Below are positions 22,068 through 29,630 of a DNA stretch of 64,000 nt, in pieces. Below the pieces are notes generated by a model. That model ran no database searches, had not been told where the DNA came from, and saw only the letters and a list, made by a program, of their open reading frames with translations. A program made the position numbers and the translations under genes. Each line of letters starts with the position of its first letter. The stretch's first letter is position 1. This DNA comes from Thiotrichales bacterium (GTDB lineage Bacteria > Pseudomonadota > Gammaproteobacteria > Beggiatoales > Beggiatoaceae), in assembly GCA_016745035.1 (NCBI GenBank), contig JADGDE010000001.1, positions 348,507-412,506 on the forward strand, in the 5' to 3' direction.

Positions 22068-23453
22068 TTGATTTCTATACATAAACGTTTATACAATGGC
22101 ATTACCCGTTTATTAAAACGCTCACCGAGCGAGCCTCGCCCCAGCAGCCCTAGCGTCTCTGTGCCCAAAGACCTAGCCGATGCCCATATTATCCCTCGGG
22201 CGCAGCATCCGATTTCGCGTAAACACATCCACCGCTATGCCCTAAAAGTCCTCTATCGGCTTAAAGACGGCGGCTATGATTCCTTTTTGGTCGGAGGCGG
22301 TGTACGGGATTTACTCTTAGGCATGACCCCGAAAGACTTTGATGTCGCCACCAATGCCAAACCCGAACAAGTCGATGGCTTGTTTCGTAATTGCCGTTTA
22401 ATTGGGCGACGTTTTCGTTTAGCGCATATTCACTTTGGGCGCTATATTATTGAAGTCGCGACCTTTAGAGCCAATAAAGCCGCCGCCGAACAAGTCAGCG
22501 ACCAAGGACGGATTCTGCGCGATAATCATTATGGCAGCCTCGAAGAAGATGCCCAGCGCCGCGACTTTACCATTAACGCCCTGTATTACAACATCGCCGA
22601 TTATAGCTTGGTGGATTATTGCAATGGACTCGCCGACATTGAAGCGCGACTGATTCGCTTAATTGGCGACCCCGAGCAACGCTATCAAGAAGACCCCGTG
22701 CGGATGCTGCGCGCCTTGCGTTTTAGTGCCAAACTCGACTTTGACATTGAAGAAAGCACCCAAGCGCCGATCAAACAACTCGGCGGTTTGCTCAAAGACA
22801 TTCCGCCCTCGCGGCTTTATGAAGAAACTTTAAAAGTGTTTTTAACCGGACACGGCAGCAAAAGTTTCATATTGCTAGAACATTATGAGCTATTAATCTA
22901 TTTGTTCGCGCCTAGTTGCAAACTATTTCACGAAGACAACTATCGCGAGTTTGTCCTCAAAGCTCTAGACAACAGCGACCAACGCGTCAACGAAAACAAG
23001 CCCGTGATTCCGGCGTTTTTATTTGCGGTTTTATTATGGCCAGCGGTGGATAAACGCCGCCAGCCCACAGAAAAAGAACCCAATGCCTACAATGCCCTCG
23101 CCCGCGCCGGTGCAGATGTCAACCAAGCCCAAGGACAATGCGTGCATATCCCCAAACGTACCGCACAAACCATGCGCGAGATTTGGCAATTACAACTGCG
23201 CCTTGAGCAAATGCCACGGGGAAAACGCGGCAAACAAACCCTACACCATCAGCGTTTCCGCGCTGCTTTTGATTTTCTGATGCTCAGAGTCACACTGGAG
23301 CCAGAATTACAAACCGCAGTGGATTATTGGCAAGAACAACAAAAACACATGCCTGCGCAGCCGCATCCGGCAGAAGAAAGCCCCGATGACCGCCCGAAAC
23401 CGAAAAGACGCTTTCGCCGCCGCCGCAAACCAGCAAAACCGAGTACGCCTTAA
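22068..23453 (+). CDS. pcnB: Poly(A) polymerase I
   Basis: This enzyme adds 3' poly(A) tails to RNA and promotes decay. It belongs to the class II nucleotidyltransferases, which also include CCA-adding enzymes. The GGGVRDLLLG motif and the catalytic DFD are at about residues 76-92. RRDFTINALYY and the RNA-binding segment EDPVRMLRALRF follow, and the C-terminal tail is highly basic (KPKRRFRRRRKP), which favours PcnB over a CCA-adding enzyme. An AGGAG ribosome site at 22052-22056 overlaps an in-frame GTG at 22056, so that codon cannot use it. The TTG at 22068, 11 bases on, is the better start (461 residues). Confidence 0.9.
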   Translation: MISIHKRLYNGITRLLKRSPSEPRPSSPSVSVPKDLADAHIIPRAQHPISRKHIHRYALKVLYRLKDGGYDSFLVGGGVRDLLLGMTPKDFDVATNAKPEQVDGLFRNCRLIGRRFRLAHIHFGRYIIEVATFRANKAAAEQVSDQGRILRDNHYGSLEEDAQRRDFTINALYYNIADYSLVDYCNGLADIEARLIRLIGDPEQRYQEDPVRMLRALRFSAKLDFDIEESTQAPIKQLGGLLKDIPPSRLYEETLKVFLTGHGSKSFILLEHYELLIYLFAPSCKLFHEDNYREFVLKALDNSDQRVNENKPVIPAFLFAVLLWPAVDKRRQPTEKEPNAYNALARAGADVNQAQGQCVHIPKRTAQTMREIWQLQLRLEQMPRGKRGKQTLHHQRFRAAFDFLMLRVTLEPELQTAVDYWQEQQKHMPAQPHPAEESPDDRPKPKRRFRRRRKPAKPSTP

Positions 23454-23471
23454 CACACAGGAGTTTTATTG

Positions 23472-24452
23472 ATGAGTCATGTCTTAGTGACCGGTGCCGA
23501 TGGCTTTATTGGCTCACATCTCACCGAAGCCCTCGTCGCGGCAGGACACCAAGTCCGCGCCCTATCGCAATACAACTCCTTTAATAACTGGGGTTGGCTG
23601 GAGCAACTGTCGTGCTTGGACAAAATCGAAGTCGTCAATGGTGACGTGCGCGACCCGCATTATTGCCAACACATTTGCCAAGACATTGACGTGGTTTATC
23701 ATCTCGCCGCCTTGATTGCGATCCCTTACTCCTACGTCGCCCCCGATAGCTATGTCGATACCAATATCAAAGGCACACTGAATATCTGCCAAGCGGCGAT
23801 GGACAACGGCGTAAAACGCCTGATTCATACCTCCACTAGCGAAGTCTACGGCACAGCGCAATATGTACCGATTGATGAAAAACACCCGCTGCAACCGCAA
23901 TCGCCCTACAGCGCCACCAAAATCGCCGCCGATGCGATGGCAATGAGTTTTTATAATACCTTTGATTTACCGCTGACCATTGCCCGTCCGTTTAATACCT
24001 ACGGCCCGCGTCAATCCGCCCGCGCGGTGATTCCGACCATCATCACCCAAATTGCCAACGGACAACAACAAATCAAACTCGGCGACTTAAGCCCGACCCG
24101 AGATTTTAATTATGTCACCGACACTTGTCGGGGGTTTATTGCCTTGGCGGAGTCCGACTCCAGTATTGGCGAAACCGTCAACATCGGCTCTAATTATGAA
24201 ATTAGCATTGCTGATACTTTAAACTTAATTAAAGAAATCATGGGCAGCGATGTTGAATTTATCACCGAAGAACAACGCCGCCGCCCCGAGAAATCCGAGG
24301 TGTTTAGGCTTTGGTGTGATAATAGCAAAATTGAAAAACTCACCGGCTTTCAGCCAGAGGTGGATATTCGTGCGGGTTTAGAGAAAACCATTAAGTGGAT
24401 TACTCAGCCTGAGCATTTGAAAGCCTATAAGGCGGAGATTTATAACGTTTAA
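23472..24452 (+). CDS. legB: NAD-dependent sugar-nucleotide 4,6-dehydratase, LegB-like
   Basis: An extended short-chain dehydrogenase of 326 residues. The Rossmann motif is GADGFIG (TGxxGxxG, Gly 8, 11, 14). It has the catalytic TSTSEVYG segment and the YxxxK pair Y146/K150. The segment LIAIPYSYVAPDSYVDTN and the GPRQSARAVIPTIITQ stretch match LegB-type dehydratases, which act on UDP- or GDP-GlcNAc in legionaminic acid synthesis. No other nonulosonate gene is adjacent, so the exact substrate is inferred. The ATG at 23472 has a GGAG site eight bases upstream; the TTG just before it is less likely. Confidence 0.8.
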   Translation: MSHVLVTGADGFIGSHLTEALVAAGHQVRALSQYNSFNNWGWLEQLSCLDKIEVVNGDVRDPHYCQHICQDIDVVYHLAALIAIPYSYVAPDSYVDTNIKGTLNICQAAMDNGVKRLIHTSTSEVYGTAQYVPIDEKHPLQPQSPYSATKIAADAMAMSFYNTFDLPLTIARPFNTYGPRQSARAVIPTIITQIANGQQQIKLGDLSPTRDFNYVTDTCRGFIALAESDSSIGETVNIGSNYEISIADTLNLIKEIMGSDVEFITEEQRRRPEKSEVFRLWCDNSKIEKLTGFQPEVDIRAGLEKTIKWITQPEHLKAYKAEIYNV

Positions 24453-24574
24453 ATGTTATCAAGCTGGAGTCGGTGGGCGAAACAAAAGTACAAATAGCTC
24501 AAAACCAAAGCACAAACTGTCAGAAGGGGCAGAGCTTTCAAGCAAAGAAACTCTAAATTACTTGCATTGGTAAG

Positions 24575-24867
24575 GAACATGCACAAAATAACTTCAACAA
24601 CTTTTTCTGAAATGCTTCTCCTTTTAAATTAAAAGCCCCAACGGGGCGACATTTATATAGCCTAGGGCAACGCCCTAGGTGATTGATGTCAATATACTTT
24701 AGCCCTGAAGGGGCGATATAACTTTTGTATTTTTATGTCGCCCCTTCAGGGCTTAATCATTATTATTTTCCCTATCCTAGGGCGTTGCCCTAGGCTTTAT
24801 TAATTATGCCCTTTCAGGGCTATCGGCGTGGAAAAGGCAGTTGCATAAATTAATTCGTGCACGTTCC
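24575..24867. mobile_element. MITE-like element, family 2, copy 1 (contains a palindrome cluster)
   Basis: The ends are GGAACATGCACAAAATAACT and, inverted, AAATTAATTCGTGCACGTTCC. They match the ends of the 161-base element at 44520-44680. The flanking bases TAA on both sides could be a short target duplication. The left arm continues TTCAACA like the other copy and then diverges into the palindrome cluster at 24635-24826, as if a second repeat had been inserted. No reading frame is present. The remaining bases of the gap (24453-24574) show no gene. Confidence 0.7.
24635..24826. repeat. Cluster of nested palindromes (CCTAGGGCAACGCCCTAGG type)
   Basis: The hairpin CCTAGGGCAACGCCCTAGG (24661-24679) recurs as its exact reverse complement at 24776-24794. 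Between them AGCCCTGAAGGGGCGA (24701-24716) and TCGCCCCTTCAGGGCT (24738-24753) form a perfect 16-base stem around a 21-base loop. A GCCCCAACGGGGC hairpin begins the cluster and a GCCCTTTCAGGGC hairpin ends it. The whole region is therefore a large inverted repeat. Repeats with these sequences occur in many unrelated bacteria. Confidence 0.85.
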
Positions 24868-24879
24868 TAAATATATATT

Positions 24880-25236
24880 TTACTCACTGTGCTGTTGTTG
24901 TTTTATGGCATTTAATTTTGCCAAACGTACCAAATGTTCAGCATATTGATATTGCTGCCATGCAGCTTCTTCTTCTGTCGTTAATCCCGTTGTTTTTTGT
25001 TTTTCTATCAGATTTTCTACTTCAGTCACAAGCTCTGGTGATGGGCGTAAGCGTAAAATTTCTTCTGTTGAGGGTAAACTGGCTAAAAATTCTAATACAT
25101 CTGATAGCCCAGCAAATGTACCAGAGGGTTTTGCGTTTAGTTCGCGCAAGCCAAAAAATAGAATTTGTTTCAACTTATCTTTATGCAATTTTATCCGTGA
25201 TGATAATTCATCAGGAATATTTAGGCTGATTTCCAT
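24880..25236 (-). CDS. Small antitoxin-like conserved protein
   Basis: A 118-residue protein starting MEISLNIPDELSSRIKLHKD, a form found in a family of small proteins frequent in cyanobacteria and filamentous gammaproteobacteria. There it often pairs with a toxin- or nuclease-like partner. The N-terminal beta-strand and helix resemble those of ribbon-helix-helix or VapB-like antitoxins. The middle IEKQKTTGLTTEEEAAWQQYQ is helical and charged. No convincing partner gene is adjacent, so the antitoxin role is only a suggestion. It lies 13 bases from the end of the family 2 element. Confidence 0.6.
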   Translation of the reverse strand: MEISLNIPDELSSRIKLHKDKLKQILFFGLRELNAKPSGTFAGLSDVLEFLASLPSTEEILRLRPSPELVTEVENLIEKQKTTGLTTEEEAAWQQYQYAEHLVRLAKLNAIKQQQHSE

Positions 25237-25474
25237 GTATTTGCTCCAATATGGATATTTGTAATCCTTGTGTTAATGTTGGTGTTGAGCTTGTAAAACC
25301 CAACATTTTTATGGTTTTAAGGCTTGGTTGTGTAGCCATATCGAAGCTTTTAAATTTGGGGAATGTGATGAGTTTTTTGGTTTTGTTTGTAGTGTATGAC
25401 GGCAAAGGCTTATACAGCTTACGAGTTGGGACAATAGCCAACTTTGCGTAAGATTAAAAAAATAAAAAATAAAA

Positions 25475-27583
25475 TCACTGTCCGCCACGCACCAACCGAA
25501 CGCGCCACGTTCCGTCAGTATCGTCGTAGTCGTCGCTACCAAGATGGAAATGCACGCCCCACGCATCATTGCTAGTCCCCGCCCAAGGCGTAGATGACCT
25601 AAAAAAACTGGCTTTTGTACTGGGGAACACAGGCTGGACAATTGTGGGGCTGAGATAGTCTTTATTTGGCAACCCCGAACACCCCACAGTCTCTTTTGCA
25701 TCTTTAGCCATACTAAAATACTCAGGTTGTCCATTGCTGCAATAAACCAGCGTGCGCAATGCCTCTATGTCTGGTAAACGCCAATCATCATAACCAGCAA
25801 ACTCGACTTTTAATTGTTTAGCTGCTTGCCACTTATAACGTGTGCTGCTGCCTTCACAGGTTTCCCCATTCCACGTTTGCCCCATTGCGCAACGCATCCA
25901 CACCAAGCCTGTTTCTTTATCCAAGGCCGTGCCATCGGGGTACGCCTCATAACGTTCGCTGGCAACTTGCTGCATTCTTTGCCGTTGTTGCGCTAATGAC
26001 AAGGATTCGGGCTTTTCAATCGGTTCAGGCGCTGGCGTTGTGGTGTCAGTTTCTAGCTGCTGCTCCAAGGCTTTTATCTCTGGGTAATTATCACCGCTAA
26101 CCTGTTTTAGCCAAGCTTTATCCTCGGTGAGGGTGGGGGCTTTATGGGGATTTAACAGCCCTTTTAGCTGTGCTGGGGCAATCTGGCGCATGGCAACGGC
26201 GGCATCTTGCAGCGCCACAAAAGCAAGGCCTTCGTCTTTGTCTGTGCCTATACCCAAACGATGCGCATGGGCTAGGTTCCAAAAAGCCGGAATATAATTT
26301 TGTTGTTTAGCCTGCTGAAATAAGGCAAAGGCTTGCTGTGCTTGTAGCGCTACCCCGCGCCCTTGTTGCAACATCAGCCCTTGTTGATTTTGCGCCTCGG
26401 CATTACCTTGGGCGGCAGCTTTGGCATAGTAGCCATAGGCTTTTTCACTGTTTTGTGAGACGGGTTGCTGATGATATTCACCCAGGTCATAAGCAGTCGC
26501 TAGGCTAAGCTGGGCATCAGCTTGCTCGTATTCATCGGCTAATACCTTTTGTAAAGGCAAGGGCAGTTTTTCGGGTTTTTCTATTTCAGCACTATTTGGC
26601 GGCTGAATGTGCAGCGGCTTATGCTCAAGACGGATATTTTCTTGCCAAATAATTTGCCCTTGTTGTTGTTCCAATAGAATGTATAAAGCCGCTTGTTTAT
26701 TTAATAAATGATATTTAATCGAAAACCCCACCTCTGTACTCTTGAGCTTTTCCTTGGTTTGGGTGTTATCGCTGTCGGGCAAACTCAAGACAACATAGCC
26801 TTTAATCGGCGGCGGAATTTGTAATTGTAGTTTGAGGTCGAAATGGCTAGGAGGCGTTTCTATCGGCGCAACAGGGGGAGCTATGTCTATTACCTTGTTA
26901 TTGTCTTCTATATTATCCGCTTGTTCGGGCGGCGGTTGGTTATCGTCTATTTTTTTCGGTGTTTCAATAAAAAAATACCAGACTGAAAAGGCAGCTAAGG
27001 CAAGCCCATAAAAGAAAGGAACCCATTCTGACTTGTCTTTATCCAAAAGCTTGTTCACATGCGCTATTAAGTTTTCCGGTTTGTCTGGGTCAAAAAGGAT
27101 ATAGTCGCCTTTTCTAAACTTGTCATCGCCTTTATAGCCATCATAAGCCACAGTTGTAAACGGGTGATGGTCGGCAAACTCAGACTTAGCAAATTTATTG
27201 CTGCGGATTTTTGCTTGTCTATCCGTATCATACTGGGCGGTTTTTAAAATTAATAAATATTTGCATTGTTCTATCCCTTTATCAAAGGCTGTAGATTCAT
27301 CGTCAAAATCAGCCAAATGTTGATTGGCAAACCAAATATAAGCTTGTTGCTGCTCTAGCGCCTTATATACAATGCGTGCAGGCTCTAAATCTTTGCTACT
27401 GTAATTAAGTAAAATTTTGGCATGGTTTTTAGACACCACGCGGCGCTGATAAACTAACCAAGCCCAATAGCCAATTAAGCTCAGAACAATAATAACGCTA
27501 ATATAAGGGTCTTGATTGGGTTGATAGATAGAAATGCTGGTTACTAAAATACCTAACAAGCCGACGAAGGCATTAAAAGACAT
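25475..27583 (-). CDS. Membrane-anchored TIR-like / Sel1 repeat / DUF1566 protein
   Basis: A 702-residue multidomain protein. Two membrane helices (about 4-20 and 28-46) precede a TIR-like domain (55-180) starting HAKILLNYSSKDLEPARIVYKAL. The SNKFAKSEF stretch near 128-136 could supply the glutamate used by NADase-type TIR domains. A third helix (188-206) leads to a proline-rich linker and a beta-type domain. Sel1-like repeats follow (about 375-500, including AYGYYAKAAAQGNAEAQNQQG), and a C-terminal DUF1566 (Lcl) domain spans 545-702 (DKETGLVWMRC ... YDDWRLPDIEAL ... RVRLVRGGQ). The DUF1566 fold is a C-type-lectin-like fold often used as a variable ligand-binding module. It is monocistronic. 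Function is unknown; signalling or defence is a guess. Confidence 0.8.
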   Translation of the reverse strand: MSFNAFVGLLGILVTSISIYQPNQDPYISVIIVLSLIGYWAWLVYQRRVVSKNHAKILLNYSSKDLEPARIVYKALEQQQAYIWFANQHLADFDDESTAFDKGIEQCKYLLILKTAQYDTDRQAKIRSNKFAKSEFADHHPFTTVAYDGYKGDDKFRKGDYILFDPDKPENLIAHVNKLLDKDKSEWVPFFYGLALAAFSVWYFFIETPKKIDDNQPPPEQADNIEDNNKVIDIAPPVAPIETPPSHFDLKLQLQIPPPIKGYVVLSLPDSDNTQTKEKLKSTEVGFSIKYHLLNKQAALYILLEQQQGQIIWQENIRLEHKPLHIQPPNSAEIEKPEKLPLPLQKVLADEYEQADAQLSLATAYDLGEYHQQPVSQNSEKAYGYYAKAAAQGNAEAQNQQGLMLQQGRGVALQAQQAFALFQQAKQQNYIPAFWNLAHAHRLGIGTDKDEGLAFVALQDAAVAMRQIAPAQLKGLLNPHKAPTLTEDKAWLKQVSGDNYPEIKALEQQLETDTTTPAPEPIEKPESLSLAQQRQRMQQVASERYEAYPDGTALDKETGLVWMRCAMGQTWNGETCEGSSTRYKWQAAKQLKVEFAGYDDWRLPDIEALRTLVYCSNGQPEYFSMAKDAKETVGCSGLPNKDYLSPTIVQPVFPSTKASFFRSSTPWAGTSNDAWGVHFHLGSDDYDDTDGTWRVRLVRGGQ
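25478..25600 (-). other. Candidate diversity-generating retroelement variable region
   Basis: The last 41 codons of the DUF1566 domain have the look of a variable repeat. The framework residues W, G, F, R, V, R (AWGVHFH, TWRVRLVRGGQ) are fixed. The positions between them are mostly N, D, S, Y, H, T or G from codons ending in C or T: AGC AAT GAT, CAT TTC CAT, then AGC GAC GAC TAC GAC GAT ACT GAC. This is what adenine-directed mutation of AAC/AAT template codons gives. No reverse transcriptase or template repeat lies in the window, so this is a hypothesis. Confidence 0.4.
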
Positions 27584-27776
27584 GGGATTGACCTAAAATA
27601 AGTGATAGGCGCTATTTTAGCGGAATAAGGCTTACCTGAAAACGCAGAATATCGCAGAAAAATATAAAAAATTTCTGTGTTTTTCTGCGTTTTCTATGGC
27701 TCTTAAAAAAATAAATACCAAAATATCACCATTACGCCATGATTAAGCATCACTTAGTAGGCAAAAAAATTAATAA

Positions 27777-27898
27777 TTGATGTTACGCATTAAGTCCGTT
27801 TTTACCACAATAGGGCACTTTCTCACCTGCCTAGTAATATTTAGCCGTGGGTTTTCTGTGCCCTTAAGGCACAGAAAGAAGTCTTTGCGTAACATCAG
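27777..27898 (+). mobile_element. MITE-like element, family 1 (122 bp)
   Basis: The ends are TTGATGTTACGCA and TGCGTAACATCAG (one mismatch). The flanking 7-mers TTAATAA and TTAGTAA are a probable target duplication with one later change. The interior holds the hairpin TTCTGTGCC-CTTAA-GGCACAGAA. It lies between the TIR-DUF1566 gene start and the end of the cytochrome gene. The rest of the 332-base gap shows no gene. Confidence 0.88.
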
Positions 27899-27915
27899 TT
27901 AGTAAGTGCATCACC

Positions 27916-28332
27916 TCAAATCTTAAACAAGGCATGACAGGCTAAGCATTGCTGCATTAATTCCCCCGTAAAGCTTGCGAGCATATCCATATCATCGACT
28001 TCAGCACGTATCACCAACTCTTCAAACATCATATGGGTAGGGCCACCGATTTCTTTAAAGCTTGTTGGGGTTTTTTGCTTAATCGAATCGGGGGTTGCTC
28101 TTGCCATTTTGTTACCAGAGACGCGGGCGGATTTGATAATCAGTTCTCTATCTTCCGCACCAATACCGCTGATAATTCCTTGAATACTGGCAAGCATTTG
28201 TCGCATTTCCGTTAAAAAAGCCGCTTGTTCTGAGCTATTTAGCCCTAAACTTTGGCGCTTGTCCTCTTCAGCAAAGGTCGTTGGGATCATAAGCAAACAT
28301 AAGACTAAACTGATAGGACGAATAAATGGCAT
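27916..28332 (-). CDS. Periplasmic cytochrome, cytochrome c'-like
   Basis: A 138-residue protein with a signal peptide (MPFIRPISLVLCLLMIPTTFA, cleavage after TFA). A single heme-attachment motif CLACH (129-133) is at the very C terminus. The rest is predicted helical. A C-terminal CxxCH on a four-helix protein is the arrangement of class II (c') cytochromes. The low overall similarity leaves open a diheme-type or sensory relative. It is monocistronic, with no oxidase or reductase gene beside it. Confidence 0.75.
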   Translation of the reverse strand: MPFIRPISLVLCLLMIPTTFAEEDKRQSLGLNSSEQAAFLTEMRQMLASIQGIISGIGAEDRELIIKSARVSGNKMARATPDSIKQKTPTSFKEIGGPTHMMFEELVIRAEVDDMDMLASFTGELMQQCLACHALFKI

Positions 28333-28435
28333 GGGGTTTCCAGAATGATAGTATTTAAGTAAGCAAGTGCTTTTGATTAAAACCCTTGGCTCACTGTCTT
28401 GTAGAGCTAAGGCTCTCAGGTGTTAAACTCAATGA

Positions 28436-28470
28436 CGGATGTTACGCACTACGCCTATTTCTGTCAAAAT
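28436..28470 (+). repeat. Left-end fragment of family 1 repeat
   Basis: CGGATGTTACGCACTACGCC matches the left end of the CTGATGTTACGCACTAAGC elements, but no right end follows. It sits in the 413-base gap between thiG and the cytochrome gene. That gap otherwise holds a degenerate GGCTGAAGTCGTGATTCCA repeat near 28612 and a hairpin at 28717-28739. I see no gene there. Confidence 0.6.
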
Positions 28471-28716
28471 AAAGGGGGCATAGCCATACTTAATTATAGA
28501 AATTGAATAGCTGCCCTCTATTCTTCTCGAAAACCTTACCCAAGATATAGATGCACAAGATTTCGGACTCCGATATACACTATGTAAACCTCAAAACATC
28601 GTGCCAGCAAAAACACGGCTGAAGTCGTGATTCCATCTGGAGTTGTGCTATTTAGAGTCCATGCGAAGTTTAAATCATATGCTACTTTTTTGTTGTCTGA
28701 CAATATTCGTTGGACT

Positions 28717-28739
28717 GAGCCGTAGCACTGCTACGGCTC
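28717..28739. repeat. Perfect palindrome GAGCCGTAGCA-C-TGCTACGGCTC
   Basis: An 11-base stem with a one-base loop, followed by TACAG, six bases past the thiG stop. It is nearly identical to the right arm of the cloverleaf in the rplJ leader (9768-9795). There is no run of T, so it may stabilise the thiG 3' end more than terminate it. Confidence 0.8.
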
Positions 28740-28745
28740 TACAGC

Positions 28746-29528
28746 TTAAACCCAAAAATGCCCCGTATTAGGCGAAGACGCATTAGCAAAACGCTGTTTC
28801 GGCATTCTGCCTGCCAAAAACGCAGCCCGTCCAGCTTTAATGCCTAAGTTCATCGCCTCAGCCATTTTCACAGGGTCTTGCGCTGCTGCAATCGCGGTAT
28901 TCATCAACACCCCGTCACAGCCAATTTCTAAGGCTTGAGCCGCATCGGAGGCGGTGCCGACACCGGCATCGACCAAAATCGGTACATTGGCGTTTTCAAC
29001 AATGGTGAGGATATTAAGCGGGTTACGGATACCAAGGCCGGAGCCGATGGGGGCGGCTAGTGGCATGACGGCGACGCAGCCCATGTCTTCAAAACGTTTG
29101 GCGGCGATGGGGTCGTCGTTGGTGTAGACCATGATTTTGAAGTCTTCTTTCAAGAGTTCCTCAGCCGCTTCATAGGTGGCGCTGACATCAGGGAATAAGG
29201 TTTTTTCATCACCTAAGACTTCTAGCTTCACCAAGTCGTGTCCGTCTAACAGCTCGCGGGCGAGTAAGCAGGTGCGCACGGCATCTTTGGCGGTGTAACA
29301 GCCTGCGGTGTTGGGGAGGATGGTGTATTTTTCCGGCGGTAAGATGTCGAGTAAATTCGGCTCGTCAGGGTTTTGACCGATATTGCTGCGGCGAATGGCG
29401 ACGGTGATGATTTCTGCACCGCTGGCTTCGATGGCAAGACGGGTTTCTTCCATGTCTTTGTATTTGCCAGTGCCGACTAATAAACGGGATTGATAGGATT
29501 TTCCTGCAATGACCAGTGCATCGTTCAT
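28746..29528 (-). CDS. thiG: Thiazole synthase ThiG
   Basis: ThiG makes the thiazole phosphate of thiamine from deoxyxylulose phosphate, the ThiS thiocarboxylate and dehydroglycine. The 260-residue TIM-barrel protein has the Schiff-base lysine K101 in [10 protein letters not shown]. It also has the phosphate-binding segments [14 protein letters not shown] and [23 protein letters not shown]. ThiS and the glycine oxidase or ThiH are not next to it, and no TPP riboswitch is visible upstream. Confidence 0.95.
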   Translation of the reverse strand: MNDALVIAGKSYQSRLLVGTGKYKDMEETRLAIEASGAEIITVAIRRSNIGQNPDEPNLLDILPPEKYTILPNTAGCYTAKDAVRTCLLARELLDGHDLVKLEVLGDEKTLFPDVSATYEAAEELLKEDFKIMVYTNDDPIAAKRFEDMGCVAVMPLAAPIGSGLGIRNPLNILTIVENANVPILVDAGVGTASDAAQALEIGCDGVLMNTAIAAAQDPVKMAEAMNLGIKAGRAAFLAGRMPKQRFANASSPNTGHFWV

Positions 29529-29585
29529 GGGGTTGCTCTTTTGAGTCGGGTCAGAAGACGCGCCGCGAGAGCGACGCGGGAGGCA

Positions 29586-29607
29586 TTCCCATGCTGGAGC
29601 ATGGGAA
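29586..29607. repeat. Palindrome TTCCCATGCT-GG-AGCATGGGAA
   Basis: A perfect 10-base stem with a two-base loop between thiG and the 774-residue repeat-protein gene, next to a G/C-rich CGCGCCGCGAGAGCGACGCGG stretch. Hairpins of this sequence type are frequent intergenic repeats in gammaproteobacteria. It could separate the expression of the two genes. Confidence 0.75.
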
Positions 29608-29630
29608 CGAGTCGCGTTATTGCGTAAAGT

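Noticed and set aside
25211..25441. A 76-codon minus-strand frame ahead of the antitoxin-like gene
   Set aside because: It overlaps the next gene start, has low-complexity composition and no recognisable family, and a comparable frame exists on the other strand. It probably reflects a degenerate repeat rather than a gene.
25309..25734. A 141-codon minus-strand frame overlapping the DUF1566 end
   Set aside because: It lies in another frame of the DUF1566 coding sequence, which has clear domain conservation.
29529..29630. A TPP riboswitch upstream of thiG
   Set aside because: The gap is only 102 bases and contains a G/C-rich hairpin without the conserved CTGAGA and ACCTGA segments.
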